This document shows positions 33,253 through 43,830 of a DNA stretch of 64,000 bases, in pieces. Every line of letters starts with the position of its first letter. The first letter of the stretch is position 1. The notes under the pieces were generated by a model. That model was not told where the DNA came from. It worked only from the letters and a program-made list of their open reading frames with translations, and made no database searches. Both the position numbers and the translations under genes were made by a program. The stretch lies in contig JAGVSM010004991.1 of assembly GCA_022494885.1 (NCBI GenBank), forward strand, positions 61,528-125,527, written 5' to 3'. The stretch comes from Micrasema longulum (lineage: Eukaryota; Arthropoda; Insecta; Trichoptera; Brachycentridae).

Positions 33253-33961
33253 GGGCCAGGGTGCCGACAATAGATCACCCTTTTTTGGGGGGTTATAGTT
33301 TTGTAATGATTTGAACACGAAAGCTTAAATTTAGCTTAATTATCGTATTTTCGAACTGGATTGTATTTTTTTTAGATTTTTATTTACAATACAAAGAGTC
33401 AACGGTTTTATTTTAAAAAAGGGAAATAATCCACTGTATACTCTACTTCGGGTATAGTGGATCAAAAATAAATTGCTCATTCTGGATCATTCTAGTACAC
33501 GATAAATAAATATGTATTTAGAGTTTAGTGAATATGTGGGTAGCTTAAGAAATACTTCTAATAGCTTAGGTGCACAGTGGATCATGGCCAACTGTGTACT
33601 ACGGCATTTGGTCCGTTGTACCCTATGCGGCCATTTTGATTTTCTAGTCAAACAAACACAAATGCGAAGTTTGTTCATGTAAATGGTACTGTTATATGTA
33701 ACTACACATTAAAATCAATGCCAGACGAAAATGTTTCATGCAAATCATACAAGAAACAATGAAAATTTACTTTTGTAATTTAGGTTTGAGACACAAAAAA
33801 AAAAAAATTGACGCAACACGTGTACGCACTGTCACAGCTACTAGCCTTGAGCCTGTGGGACTTTCTTACTGTGAGCAAGATTAAATTATAGTGCTTATAT
33901 TTTTGCGTGCAGTGTACATGATCCACTGTACTCGCCTGAGCTACTGTCGGCACCTTGATCC
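33253..33961. mobile_element. TA-flanked inverted-repeat transposon
   Basis: GGGCCAGGGTGCCGACAATA at the left is inverted at the right (ctactgtcggcaccttgatc). TA flanks both ends (33251-33252, 33962-33963). The word GGATCA recurs inside. No transposase frame; 709 bp. Probably a non-autonomous Tc1/mariner-like or pogo-like element. Confidence 0.65.
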
Positions 33962-34033
33962 TACATGGTCTTAATATTGCTACACTATTGTTTTATTAAA
34001 ATACTTATATGTCGATATTATGTACCCCCCCTG

Positions 34034-34300
34034 GGGGATGGGTAGTGGCGCAGTTAGACTGATCTGCAGAGGTATCTACGTCGCCCAACTGACGCGGCTA
34101 GAGTGTGGTGCTATCGCGTGAATATTGGATACACACAGAGAGCTCTTCTGAGTGGGCAGAGACTACCTCTGCTTGCTATCACAGGAACATTTAGGACTGC
34201 ATCGACGGCAGTTCTTCCAGTCCTTGCCGGTGAACTCCCAGCCGATTTAGAGGTGATGGAGTCTGTTGCGGTGAAAAAAACAAAATAAGGTGAAGAAGTA
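34034..34300 (+). mobile_element. R1-like LINE fragment
   Basis: The frame 34103-34288 reads RALLSGQRLPLLAITGTFRT, then ASTAVLPVLAGELPADLEVM. The pattern R-x-L-L-x-x-Q-R … I-T-G-x-[FY]-R-T-x-S-T … L-A-G-x-x-P-x-D-L-E is the segment after the thumb in R1-type non-LTR transcriptases. A shifted frame just upstream continues it (YVAQLTRLE). The region is GC-richer than its surroundings. Both sides are truncated. Confidence 0.75.
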
Positions 34301-34410
34301 GATTATGTTGGCTTGACCTTTCAGTTGCGTGTAAATGTCTTGCTAACTCCCCTGATTGCTGCTGTCAGGATGAAGACGTTTGATGAATGGCAAATTACAT
34401 CTGTGTATTC

Positions 34411-34455
34411 ATTGTGATCGAACCGAAACCCTTGTGCGTGAGACGTGCGTCTTAG
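34411..34455 (-). repeat. SINE1 head fragment
   Basis: 'gaaacccttgtgcgtgagac' and 'gtgcgtctta' match the inverse of the SINE1 head; short and diverged. Confidence 0.4.
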
Positions 34456-34734
34456 CTTTGTAAATGAATCAAATAATTTTCTAAGACATTTTTGTTGTGT
34501 TTTGTAAACGTCTGAATATTGTGTAATCAAAATGTCGAAATGATTACATTAATAAATATCGTAACATATCAACCAAAGCATTGCAGAATAACAATAAACT
34601 ACTCGCGGTCTTGCCTCTTGTGAAATAGTAAATATAAATGTTCGTAATCCAGAAATACGCCTGTAAACAATGCATAAAACGAGAATTCTGGGCCAATATT
34701 CAAACGAACGTGAAGCTTTTGCAATAACTTCAAT

Positions 34735-35072
34735 TTCAGTTTTATTTATTCACATATATGTTCATTACAAAAAAGAGATCTTAATTCATGCACAGAGAAA
34801 TAATAAAAATTAAAGGTCAATAAAATTAGGTATAAATATATATATATATAACACGTAGTTAAACATAAAATCTTGAGAATAATAAAAAAATAATAAGAGA
34901 ATCTTGTAACGAAAAACTCCCTCAGAGACGTGAAAAATGTCAATATCTAAAGCAATATTGTTCGACATAGAAATAGTCCATCCAACAGGCACAACTATTG
35001 GCAGGTTGGTCCTGAATATTGGAATGTGGAACAGTCTATGTTGACGCTGTCTAAGGCAATAGGGAAATATCG
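34735..35072 (-). mobile_element. LINE D 3' fragment
   Basis: Co-linear with 29795-30060 and 51250-51520: inverse 'caacaggcacaactattggc' and 'ttggtcctgaatattggaat'. The minus frame shows VGWTISMSNNIALDIDIFH, related to VGRATAMLNN at 30 kb. It ends at repeat B. Confidence 0.8.
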
Positions 35073-35330
35073 CATACTACGAATATCGATTAAATATATG
35101 AAATGGATTTAGAATAATTAATTGTATTTTCAAAATCAATATTAATATAATGGAGAAATGTTTTCATACATAAATGTTAAAAAGAAACTCGATAAAAATA
35201 CGTTCATAGAAAAATGCGACGTGTTTGGCCTTGGTTGTTGTGACGTCAAGATTCGTGATAATGTTCTAAACAAAATTCAATGGCCAAGAACAAATATACA
35301 TGAATCGTGACGTATTAGGGGCGTGGCCGA
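35073..35330 (+). mobile_element. Dispersed repeat B
   Basis: The inverse of 30517-30790, ending 'gaatcgtgacgtattagggg' and CGTGG. It directly abuts LINE D, as at 30.5 kb, but in the opposite orientation relative to it. Confidence 0.6.
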
Positions 35331-35989
35331 TGGAATGACCGTTTTTGCGGGAATTCAAAATTCAAAAACATATTTTATGCTACTAATAATTAGCAAAAAA
35401 TTATTTTTTTCTGGACAGTATTTCATAGACCTTTATTACTTTAAAAATGTAAATAAAAAAACATATATTTCCCTTTTATCCGGAACACAAAAGCTAATGC
35501 TCCGCATAATTTCAGTGTTGATGAATCGAAAGAAATGCGTACTTAGGACTGTGGTCTGGTAAAACGCTCGCAAAATTAGGAAATCATACGATTTTGCCAT
35601 TTTAAAACGAATGGTTTTTTTTATCGCCCAATAATAAAAATAAAAATAAACTCAAATTTGATAAAAACAAAGTTTTTAAAGGTATTTCTGGCAGATTACG
35701 CCATTTCAAATTTACACTAAACTTAAGTTAAGTATCGAACTAAAATTTCTTGTAATAATTTTAAGTTAATAAATTGAACATGAAAGTGGCCGAAGCGAAA
35801 TTCATTTTTTTTGTTTTTGAAAAGAATAAAAGTATTTTAAATCACATACATTTTTGTGATCTTTTTTTTTTTTTTACGTAAAATTATGCCTTCGGTTATA
35901 CTTTAAAAATATAGAAATATTTTAGTTGACACCTTTTTTTATAGAATCCTATTCTTTTTTTTAAAATCAATTTATAAAACAACAATGTT
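35331..35989. other. AT-rich unannotated stretch
   Basis: A 79-codon frame at 35323-35562 has no family motif. Nothing else recognised. Confidence 0.35.
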
Positions 35990-36110
35990 AATACACATGC
36001 CTTAATTACACATTCGTTCTGGTCTTCAAACTGTTGTAACTGAGCATACCTTTGGAGATGGAGAAACTCAGCGGGATAATAACAAAAATAAAGTATTGGC
36101 TTCAAATTGA
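35990..36110 (-). mobile_element. LINE D internal fragment
   Basis: The minus strand reads YYPAEFLHLQRYAQLQQFE, matching YPTEFLKGMLGYNSLE at 30 kb, with an extra few codons. Only about 120 bp remain. Confidence 0.65.
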
Positions 36111-36477
36111 ACTTTGTTATTAAATCATTTTCAAAAAGAAAATATTTTTACCGAAAACAAATATTAAACGAAGACGGTTCGGCGATTATCACGAATTTAT
36201 TGACGGAAAAATGTTAAAATAATGATACTTTTCAATAAAGAAATAAGTATTTTCTATAAATGGATTTTCGGCGTAGATGATAGGGACGGGACACTCATAC
36301 CAAGGCTTAGTTATCGGTTTTCGATACTTCTCCTCTTTTTAGAGGTAAAGTTAATAGGTAGATGTGTGGGGAAGGATGTGTTTGAAGAAATCTGACATTA
36401 AATTAAAGGGGAAGGAGTTTTTCGGTAAAAAAAAAAAGTCGCAAAGTGTCATTTAGTCACACGCATACTTTCATAAT
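36111..36477. other. AT-rich unannotated stretch
   Basis: Nothing recognised. Confidence 0.35.
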
Positions 36478-36905
36478 GTAGAATGAGAAAGTTCAGAGGT
36501 TTTTAATTTATTTATTTTTTGTTTATTTACTCTCAAACTAATAAAGGCAAATATACAGACTTTCTTATTTTTATGTATCGCATTATCACCGCCACATTTT
36601 TTAAAGTTTTGTATTTTTTTGATAGTTGATAGTTCTCTTCCGTAAGTTGTCCTTATTAGAGGGTTGGCTTCTCGGAAACCGGAAGTCTATAAGAACACTC
36701 TATCATTGGTTGATTTCGGAGAACTAGTGACGTCGTTCAAAGCAGTTAATTAAAGATCATTTTCATCATGTTTTTCATACACTTTAGGGAAACTTCGCCG
36801 TACAATTAAATGCTTTAATTTTTACCACGTTTAAAAAAATATTTTTTACATTCAATTTCCCGTAGTAATGAACATCCTCGTCGGACTTAAATGCCGTTCT
36901 TAATA
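36478..36905 (+). repeat. Dispersed repeat E
   Basis: 'gagaaagttcagaggttttt', 'ggcttctcggaaaccggaag', 'cattggttgatttcggagaa' and 'tcaatttcccgtagtaatga' follow the family order. Confidence 0.6.
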
Positions 36906-37474
36906 CCATGATTTTTTTAGGCAAAAAGGTTTAACGATAAAAATTAAACAAAAAACAGACCTAGAATAAGTTAATATTTATAATACTTAGTCATATTATA
37001 TTATTTTTTCTTAAACATGAATTAATCCACGTAATTAATTATGAAATAATTGTATATGATATTCATTAATGCGTGGTTTTAAAAATTTTATTAAAATTTT
37101 TGTAAATAAAAATATTTTAAGGCATATTTATGATTTATCATCCATCTGATTTTATTCCCTCGGTCTTTTGCATATATACATACCTACTTTTAAAAATATA
37201 TTTATATGTATTTAAAATTTGTTGTTTGAAATAGGTACGCTAGTAAATTATTTCATTGATGCCCAACGGTAAACTTTATACAAAAAAGTATTTCTCTTTT
37301 CACACATATTATTAAATTTAAATACTTTCGTCTCTAATTATATATTATTCTTATTTCAATTATCCAACAACAACCAAAATAATTAGACATAGGTAAATAC
37401 GAGGTTAGCAAAATTCCCATTACATAAATATATATGCGTATTTAAATATTTTAAATTATAATTGACTTTTTGTT
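36906..37474. other. AT-rich unannotated stretch
   Basis: Nothing recognised. Confidence 0.35.
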
Positions 37475-37556
37475 AATGTAGTCTAACTTTTTATACTATA
37501 AAACTATGTAATTGTACTGTATGTTTCCTGAATAAAATACAAATAAAAAATAACAA
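37475..37556 (+). repeat. Possible retroelement 3' end
   Basis: 'actgtatgtttcctgaataa' followed by an A-rich tail resembles 52280-52312 ('actgtatgttttctgaacaa'). Probably the 3' ends of one LINE family. Confidence 0.35.
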
Positions 37557-37827
37557 TAAAATAATTCCACTGGCCCACAGGTACGTTCCAAAGTGTTTAA
37601 TGTTTTTTTTTTATACATAAATTTACTTTCGCATTAGAGTTAAAGTTTTTTATTTGTAATTAAGCAGTTTTACTTTTATAAATAATAGTCTTGAAGTATT
37701 GGTATAACTACTTATAATTTAAAACACAATAAATCTTCATATTAGAAAATATTTTATCATGATAGATGGAGACTAAACTAACCACAAGATACTTTCAAAT
37801 GGACTAGTCTTATAAAATACATGTCAT

Positions 37828-38080
37828 CGTTTCACATCAAATATGGGCCATGTGACTCGGAGCACATTCTGAGAAAATCATAAAAATGCGACTTTTTGGC
37901 ATAAAGTAATTAATATTTTAAATAAATATATAACTTTATTGAAAAACACTGTATTTTTCCTACTTCGTCCAGACACAGAAGTGTTATTTTCGGTTTTGTT
38001 TTTTTTTTTAATCGTTTTTATCGATTTTTTCAGAATGTGCTCCATGGGTCACATGGCCCATATTTGATGTGCAACGACGA
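37828..38080. mobile_element. MITE with about 60-bp terminal inverted repeats
   Basis: 'tcacatcaaatatgggccat' with GTGACTCGGAGCACATTCTGA is mirrored at the right ('cagaatgtgctccatgggtc' and 'acatggcccatatttgatgt'). About 250 bp in all, no coding. Confidence 0.8.
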
Positions 38081-38381
38081 TTTATTCCCTGCAATTTTAT
38101 GTTTGCAATTTGCAGTTTTATGTATGCAATTTTTTTTACAACGAAAAAAAAAGTTTTTTTTGAATATTGTATATAATCTAAATTTACAAAATAAATAAGG
38201 TTGACGACTTTTTGTGAATGTGTAAAAAAAAAGATATCCAATATATATACGAGTAATTAAGAGACATAATCATCATCTTCCTTCTAGTCCTTTGATCTAC
38301 ATATTTATGGACTCGAGTTTTTTATCATTGTTGTTTGTTTTGCTTGCCGAAATCTCCATACTAAATCATTTTATATTATCA

Positions 38382-39063
38382 TCATCTTCTTTATGTATAT
38401 ATAACCTCTGTACGCGTGATGTCACCGTACTCCTCCTAAACGGCTTAACCGATTTACTTGCGGTTTTCAGAGAAATATAGATCTTCGCGCTGTGCATGTT
38501 TGTAGATAATTTATTTTTTTAACCTTATATGTAAAAAAGAAGTTAGGAGCATAAATGTTTTATTCATCGATCTACCAGGGTTGCATTCGAGGAGAATGCA
38601 TTTGCAAAAAAATGGAAAAATGTTATTTTTTTGTGCATAAAAAAAGTTTTTTTTTTAATGTTTACAAACAGCATTGGTTTTTTGTGGATCTCTATCAGAT
38701 TCTTTCCTTAAATTCCTCATAATTTGTACCCATTTATTTCTTTTTATTGGATTTTTGGTGACACCAAAATAATATTAAATTTAATACATTTTTAAAAATC
38801 GTATTCCTACATAAGTACACCCCTTTGTTGGTGAGACGACCGGAGTTTGACGTTTGTAAAAAGAATGCCATATTTGAAAAAAAATTTTTTTTTTTGGAAT
38901 TCAACCTTAAACAAGTACCTACTTAAATTCAATACTTTTTGAATATCAACAATTTTTAGTTTTGGAATTAAATCACAAACAAGTACCTAGATGAAAAGTA
39001 TTTTCCAAGATAATAGCAGGCAAGCCAACGTTCGGGCAGGACAACGTCTGTCGGGTCCGCTAG
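38382..39063 (+). mobile_element. Helitron-like element, longest copy
   Basis: It starts near TCATCTTCTTTATG and ends GTCGGGTCCGCTAG followed by T. The interior contains 'taaacggcttaaccgattta', 'catcgatctaccagggttgc', 'tggtgagacgaccggagttt' and a repeated 'acaagtacctac' word. It aligns end to end, in reverse, with 4035-4646. No coding for Rep or helicase, so mobility would depend on another element. Confidence 0.7.
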
Positions 39064-39887
39064 TTAATTTATTAAGTTTAGATGACGGAAAATTATAGTA
39101 TCTATGTCCGTAATTTGTTTTTTCCTTTGGAAGCAGAAGTACTTTTTTTGTCTTTGTGTCGTCATTAATCAGTTGTCCGTCATAGTGTGTGTCAGGTTTT
39201 TTGTAAAAGTGCCGTGGTGTATCTTTTGATATTATTTATTCTAAGCAGTCTTCTATATATCAACTCTTGTTATTTTTCTCTTTTAGTGCATATAAACATA
39301 CGAATATGCGCGGAATTATTTGTACCTAGTGGTTGTGTTATTTAATTTTACAAGATTTATACCGTACCGCAGTCATCGTATTACCCTACTGAATAATTTA
39401 TAGTACCAAACTGCCGCACCGTTGTGAGATTTTTCCCCTTTCTTTCATTATGTAATGTCGGGTACAAATGTCGGGTATGTGTGTAATGTCGGGCAGATAG
39501 TACTTTCAAGCGCATTCTATCATCCAAATACATTATTTACTTAGGTATGTTGTAAAAAATGCTCATACAAATATAAAACGTAATATGTAACTACACATTT
39601 TTTTTTTAAAACCTAATAACGTCTAATTATCATATACTCGTATATATTAAAATCTCTGATTTTCTGCTTGCTACAAGCCAAAAATGTAAACTATTTACCA
39701 GTCCTGAAGATGCCAACTTGAAAAAAAAAACTTTACACTTTATAGGAAATTTATATTGCGTTGACTTCTTAGATTATATATGTATATACTCTAAGGTTGA
39801 CTTACGTCTCGAAAAAAAATTCTTTTTTTTTATTAAAAAATAAATCTTTGCGTTTTTATGATATATCCAAATATTTCAATTTTGATA
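39064..39887. other. AT-rich unannotated stretch
   Basis: GTAATGTCGGGTACAAATGT and GTAATGTCGGG repeat near 39455-39490. At 39700 'ccagtcctgaagatgccaac' hints at a decayed hammerhead-like core without its second half. Confidence 0.35.
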
Positions 39888-40026
39888 GCCATTTTCAACG
39901 AGTTGTAAATAACTCAATGTGAAAAAATGGCAGTTTAGTTGTGGTAGAGTGGGGTGCGAACCTCGGACCTTTGATCCACGAGTCCACGACACTAGACACG
40001 GGACCACAATCCGATTCAAATAAACT
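39888..40026 (-). repeat. SINE4 copy
   Basis: The minus strand has a tRNA-like head with B box 'ccgaggttcgcaccccactc', then a terminal hairpin of CCATTTT…GAGTT against AACTC…AAATGG. A second copy is at 50973-51115. Confidence 0.7.
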
Positions 40027-40140
40027 GTGTTTTTTTTTAAAGATAATAAACCCATTGCATTTGTAAAAGCTGAGTAGAAGTCTGATTTACCAGTGTAAGT
40101 AGTTACGATATTTTTGCATGCGGTCATTTGCGGTATTTTG

Positions 40141-40400
40141 CAGGCCCCATGGTGTAATGGTCAGTGTATTTGTCTACCATGCAAGAGGTCTCGGGTTCGA
40201 TTCCCGACATGGTTGATATGAAATATTATTTGATAGGGTGTTTTTACACTAGAATATTTCATAGTCCCTGGACTGGCACCTGAAGCGTAAGACTGATCAT
40301 TTGACCTTTATGTAACAAAAATGATCAAGACACGCTGCGATTGGTGTACCAATGCAGTGCCCTATGCACCATTAGGTGCGGAAAGGGAATGATAATGATG
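40141..40400 (+). repeat. SINE2 copy, best preserved
   Basis: A box 'tggtgtaatggtcagtg', B box 'cgggttcgattcccgaca', body 'agtccctggactggcacctg', 'aagcgtaagactgatcattt', 3' block 'tgcagtgccctatgcaccat' with TAGGTGCGGAAAGGG, and a (GAT)n-like tail. Confidence 0.9.
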
Positions 40401-40896
40401 TACAAAACATTAGAAAATAAATACCTCAATTTTGGTGGTATATTTATGTATCACTAGTGTCAAAGGGTTAAACAAGGAATTTTATTGATATTTTTATCAA
40501 AACCACAATTTGGCCGAATTATGTTTGTACATCCATATTTCCTCAAAAATAGCTAAAACTTTACGGAGTGAGATTCTTCACCTACTAAGAAATGGCGTGT
40601 CATAAACCCTGTATTTTCCTGTAAAGTATTTTCTTTTTAAAAGGTTCGTTATCTCTGTTGAAAAAATTATTAGACTCATGTGTTTTATAGAAATCCGTAA
40701 ACTTCACGAAGAGCCAAAATGCCGAAGACACCCTTAGCACAAAAGAAGTTCTTACTTTCGAAACAAAGGGTGGTTTTAAAAGTCAAGGATTTAACAACAC
40801 AGCATACAGATACATAATAAATGTACACCTACATGATGAACTAGACTTGAAAAAGAAGTAATTAATATATATTCAGCCTACAAAGAATGCGGTTAA
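40401..40896. other. AT-rich stretch, possible decayed family C end
   Basis: Around 40590-40672, 'gtcataaaccctgta' and 'gttcgttatctctgttg' echo the terminus of family C. The rest shows nothing. Confidence 0.3.
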
Positions 40897-41005
40897 AATC
40901 GAATGTTTGTGAAATAGAACCAGAACCCTGGACGAGTGGTTCGACTCGATGCTACTCTCAGGTAAAAATCTTGAAAAAGGAAATCGAGTAAAGGTCCTTT
41001 ATATC
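40897..41005 (+). repeat. Module D, solo copy
   Basis: 'gaaccagaaccctggacgag' and 'aggaaatcgagtaaagg' match the modules at 6210 and 10240, here with no SINE2 head after it. Confidence 0.65.
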
Positions 41006-41419
41006 ATAGCATTTCCCACTGTTTTTTCCTGAGTTTTCAGAGTAATAGCTTAAGAGAGTCGCCCACACGGATAAATTTATTTTTATAGACCACGAAGTTA
41101 GCTACAGATTACAGCAATACAACGGACCGTAGATACTTGGGTTGAAAATCGCAAGCGCTAACCGAAACTGACCATTGCACGTTTGATGTTAATAAACTAA
41201 AAACCTAACTAAAACCAAACCTAAAATTTGGAACGCATTTGTTCTATGCAATAAAGCTTAAGGGCTTCTCTAGAGAATTATTACTCTGAGGTTTTTTACT
41301 TAAATTTATTATGTTTTCGAAGAGACTTAAACGCTATATGAAAACGTGAAGTACTAAGCAAGTCATTTACAGTAGTGAATTACCGCACTTAAACTAATCA
41401 CACCCGGGTTTATCAATCC
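41006..41419. other. Unannotated stretch
   Basis: Nothing recognised. Confidence 0.35.
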
Positions 41420-41662
41420 ATCATTATCATACCCCTTTTCACAACGTATGGTGCATAGAGCACTGAATTAGCACACCAATCGTATTGTATCTTGATCGTT
41501 TTCGTTACATAAAGGTAAGAGGATCAGTCGTGCGCTTCCGGTGCCAGTCTAGGGACAAACACTTTTTTAAATAAATATTTCATATCAATCATGTCGGGGA
41601 TCGAATCCGAGACCCTCCTGTATGGTAAGCAAACACGCTGAACATTAGACCAGGAGGCGGAC
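41420..41662 (-). repeat. SINE2 copy
   Basis: Inverse 3' end, body ('cttccggtgccagtctaggg') and B box ('ggggatcgaatccgagaccc') are all present; the head ends 'aggaggcggac'. Confidence 0.85.
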
Positions 41663-41768
41663 ATAATCCCTAATAATTAGTTTGATCTCACCAATAGTAT
41701 AATTATTAAACAGATGGTAAAAAAATTGGTTTGGAAAAGAATGGCTGGTTTGATTGAGCACTATAGAG

Positions 41769-42290
41769 GTGGTCGTCAACTCGTGACTTACGGCTGTTTG
41801 ACTTTACGACCACCATCCGCGCTCATTTGACCGTTTGCACTAAGCGTGGCGATAGTGTACGGCTGTTTGACTTAAGGTAGTCGTCAACCCGCGACTAACG
41901 GCTGTTTGACTTTACGACCACCATCCGCGCTCATTTGACCGTCTGCGCTAAGCGTGGCGATAGTGTACGGCTGTTTGATTTAAGGTTGTCGTCAACTCGC
42001 GACTTACGGCTGTTTTACTTTACGACCACCATCCGCCGTCGGTTGACCGTTTGCGCTAAGCGTGGCGATAGTGTACGGCTGTTTGACTAAAGGTAGTCGT
42101 CAACCCGCGACTTACGGCTGTTTGACTTTACGACCACCACCCGCGCTCATTTGACCGTCTGCGCTAAGCGTGGCGATAGTGTACGGCTGTTTGATTTAAG
42201 GTTGTCGTCAATTCGCAACTTACGGCTGTTTGACTTTACGACCACCATCCGCCCTCAGTTGACTGTCTGCGCTAAGCGTGGCGATAGTGG
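41769..42290. repeat. 108-bp satellite with 216-bp higher-order period
   Basis: The word TCGTCAA recurs at 41773, 41881, 41989, 42097 and 42205, exactly 108 bp apart. Each unit has two copies of 'acggctgtttga', plus 'tttacgaccaccatccgc' and 'gctaagcgtggcgatagtg'. Units 1 and 3 end AGGTAG and have GACCGTTTG; units 2 and 4 end AGGTTG and have GACCGTCTG, so neighbours alternate. The block is far GC-richer than its flanks. The fifth unit is incomplete. Confidence 0.95.
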
Positions 42291-42345
42291 TCCGACTATT
42301 TTTCAAAATGAAATATTTTAATTGATGTTATTAAATATAATTATT

Positions 42346-42655
42346 TAACCACTTTCCAACTTTTTATGTGTACCGGTTTCGAGACGTACCCGTCTCTTCG
42401 TCAGGACACTCACTACACCAACATGCAAATACTAAAATACACTTTCACCTAGAATACATAATATTTAAGTTCATATTAAGGCATGTGGTTAATATGTTAT
42501 ATTGTATTGATAGTTTTTTATGATGATTTACTTTTAAGGCTGTACTTGCTGATAAAATATTATTTATATTCAACGCATTAACTTTGTGGTCAAACATTTT
42601 AATTAATGTACGTCTCGAAACCGGTAGACATACAAAGTCGGTAAGTGGCTAAATA
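42346..42655. mobile_element. P4 palindromic element with hammerhead-like core
   Basis: The left arm (42346-42420, minus strand) contains CTGACGA, a perfect GAGACG/CGTCTC stem around GGTA, then GAAAC and CGGTAC. This has the exact CUGANGA and GAAA boxes of the hammerhead consensus, with one extra A before the stem. The right arm (42609-42655, plus) repeats from CGTCTCGAAACCGGTAGACA onward, lacking the first box. Arms are about 190 bp apart. Both arms end in words like 'aagtggctaaata' and 'ggaaagtggttaaata'. Confidence 0.7.
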
Positions 42656-43728
42656 CTAATATTTACGAACATTAATTTAAATGTTTACTGCAAAGTTAAC
42701 CGCTTTGAACATAAATAATATGAAATATTCAAAGTGATAGCTTTTGATAAAAATGTGACTCTTTGTTTTATAAACTGTAGAAAAAAATATGGGGTCACGG
42801 TTGACAAAAAAAACAGTCAATAATGCTACTGTTGCTGCATTAAGCTGGTTTTTGTTTGTTTAGAAGTTTTTTTGAAAATCGATTCGACGTTTTTTCTGTG
42901 ATTTTACTTAAAAATATATTTAACATTAACCAAATATAATATTCTCCAAATCCCATTTTTTAGTACCCTTGATTTAGGTACAGGGTGGAATAATATGGCG
43001 AAATCCCGTTAACTGATAAGCTAAGCTCACTGGGAATGTGAGGGGAGACTTGCGATAAACTAAGATGCTGGTGGTTCGATAAAACCGCTATGAAAAATGT
43101 AAACTACTACGGACAGAAAGAAAACAAACCCAATGTGGGTATTTTTAGTCTCGCGAGTGTGACGTCACTACTGGTTATGGAACTACAAAGAGTTGAGTAG
43201 TACTTCAGCAACCCCGTCTACCCTGACTCGAATAAAATGTCCACAAACAATTTAAAAGCATTGTATGGTACGTTGTATACATGTTTTCCATTTCTTTAAA
43301 CTTCTGTACATAAATAGATTACGTGCTTTTCATGCAATGCTATGATTTTTGAAAATATTCACATTTTGGAGCCATTTTGAACTGGTTAACACCCTTTTAC
43401 TAAAAATATAAATGATATTGTGATGCAGTGGAGAGAAAAACGTCAGGCCTTCACCTTTGATTTGTACACCTTTGTATAAGTTTTATGTTATTGAAATATA
43501 ATTCATTTTCGACCGGCAGATTACTCTAATTAGACCAAACGTATGTACATTGGTCCTCATATAAAAACAAAATATTTAACTGTTTTTTTTTTAATAACTT
43601 AAAAAGAAAGGTTGTGAAAAAAAAAACTTTAATTTTGGTGTTTAAAAATAAGTAAAGGGGCATTACATGAAAAGTGGGAAAATTAAATAAATTTTGAATT
43701 TCCATGTTTATTTAATTACCTTGCTTGT
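42656..43728. other. Unannotated stretch
   Basis: A mixed-composition block at 42980-43240 ('gtacagggtggaataatatg' to 'ccccgtctaccctgactcg') may be an old transposon but I cannot define ends. Confidence 0.35.
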
Positions 43729-43830
43729 AGTGAGTACAACAGGCTACCGGAGTCCTATAGAACGTCAATAAATAACTGTATTCATTTAAAAAATTACTAC
43801 TTGAGGAGGTACGTGGAGGGTGAAATTTAG
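43729..43830 (+). mobile_element. Possible LINE C-terminal fragment
   Basis: The plus strand reads SEYNRLPESYRTSINNCIHL and continues to a TAG at 43828. The phrase YN-x-LP-x-S is common near the end of CR1/jockey-type proteins. Only 34 codons, so tentative. Confidence 0.4.

Noticed and set aside
34841..34852. AT dinucleotide run as an origin-like element
   Set aside because: A short (TA)n run inside LINE D; nothing else supports an origin.
39695..39735. Another hammerhead core
   Set aside because: CCAGTCCTGAAGATGCCAAC has the first box, but no stem-loop and only an A run where GAAAC should be.
40141..40215. Functional tRNA gene
   Set aside because: It has A and B boxes, but no acceptor stem closes, and the same head with the same body recurs many times; it is a SINE. 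The same reasoning applies to 24936, 25599, 48229 and 57947.
41769..42290. CRISPR array
   Set aside because: The units are directly adjacent 108-bp near-identical repeats with no unique spacers, and the genome is eukaryotic.
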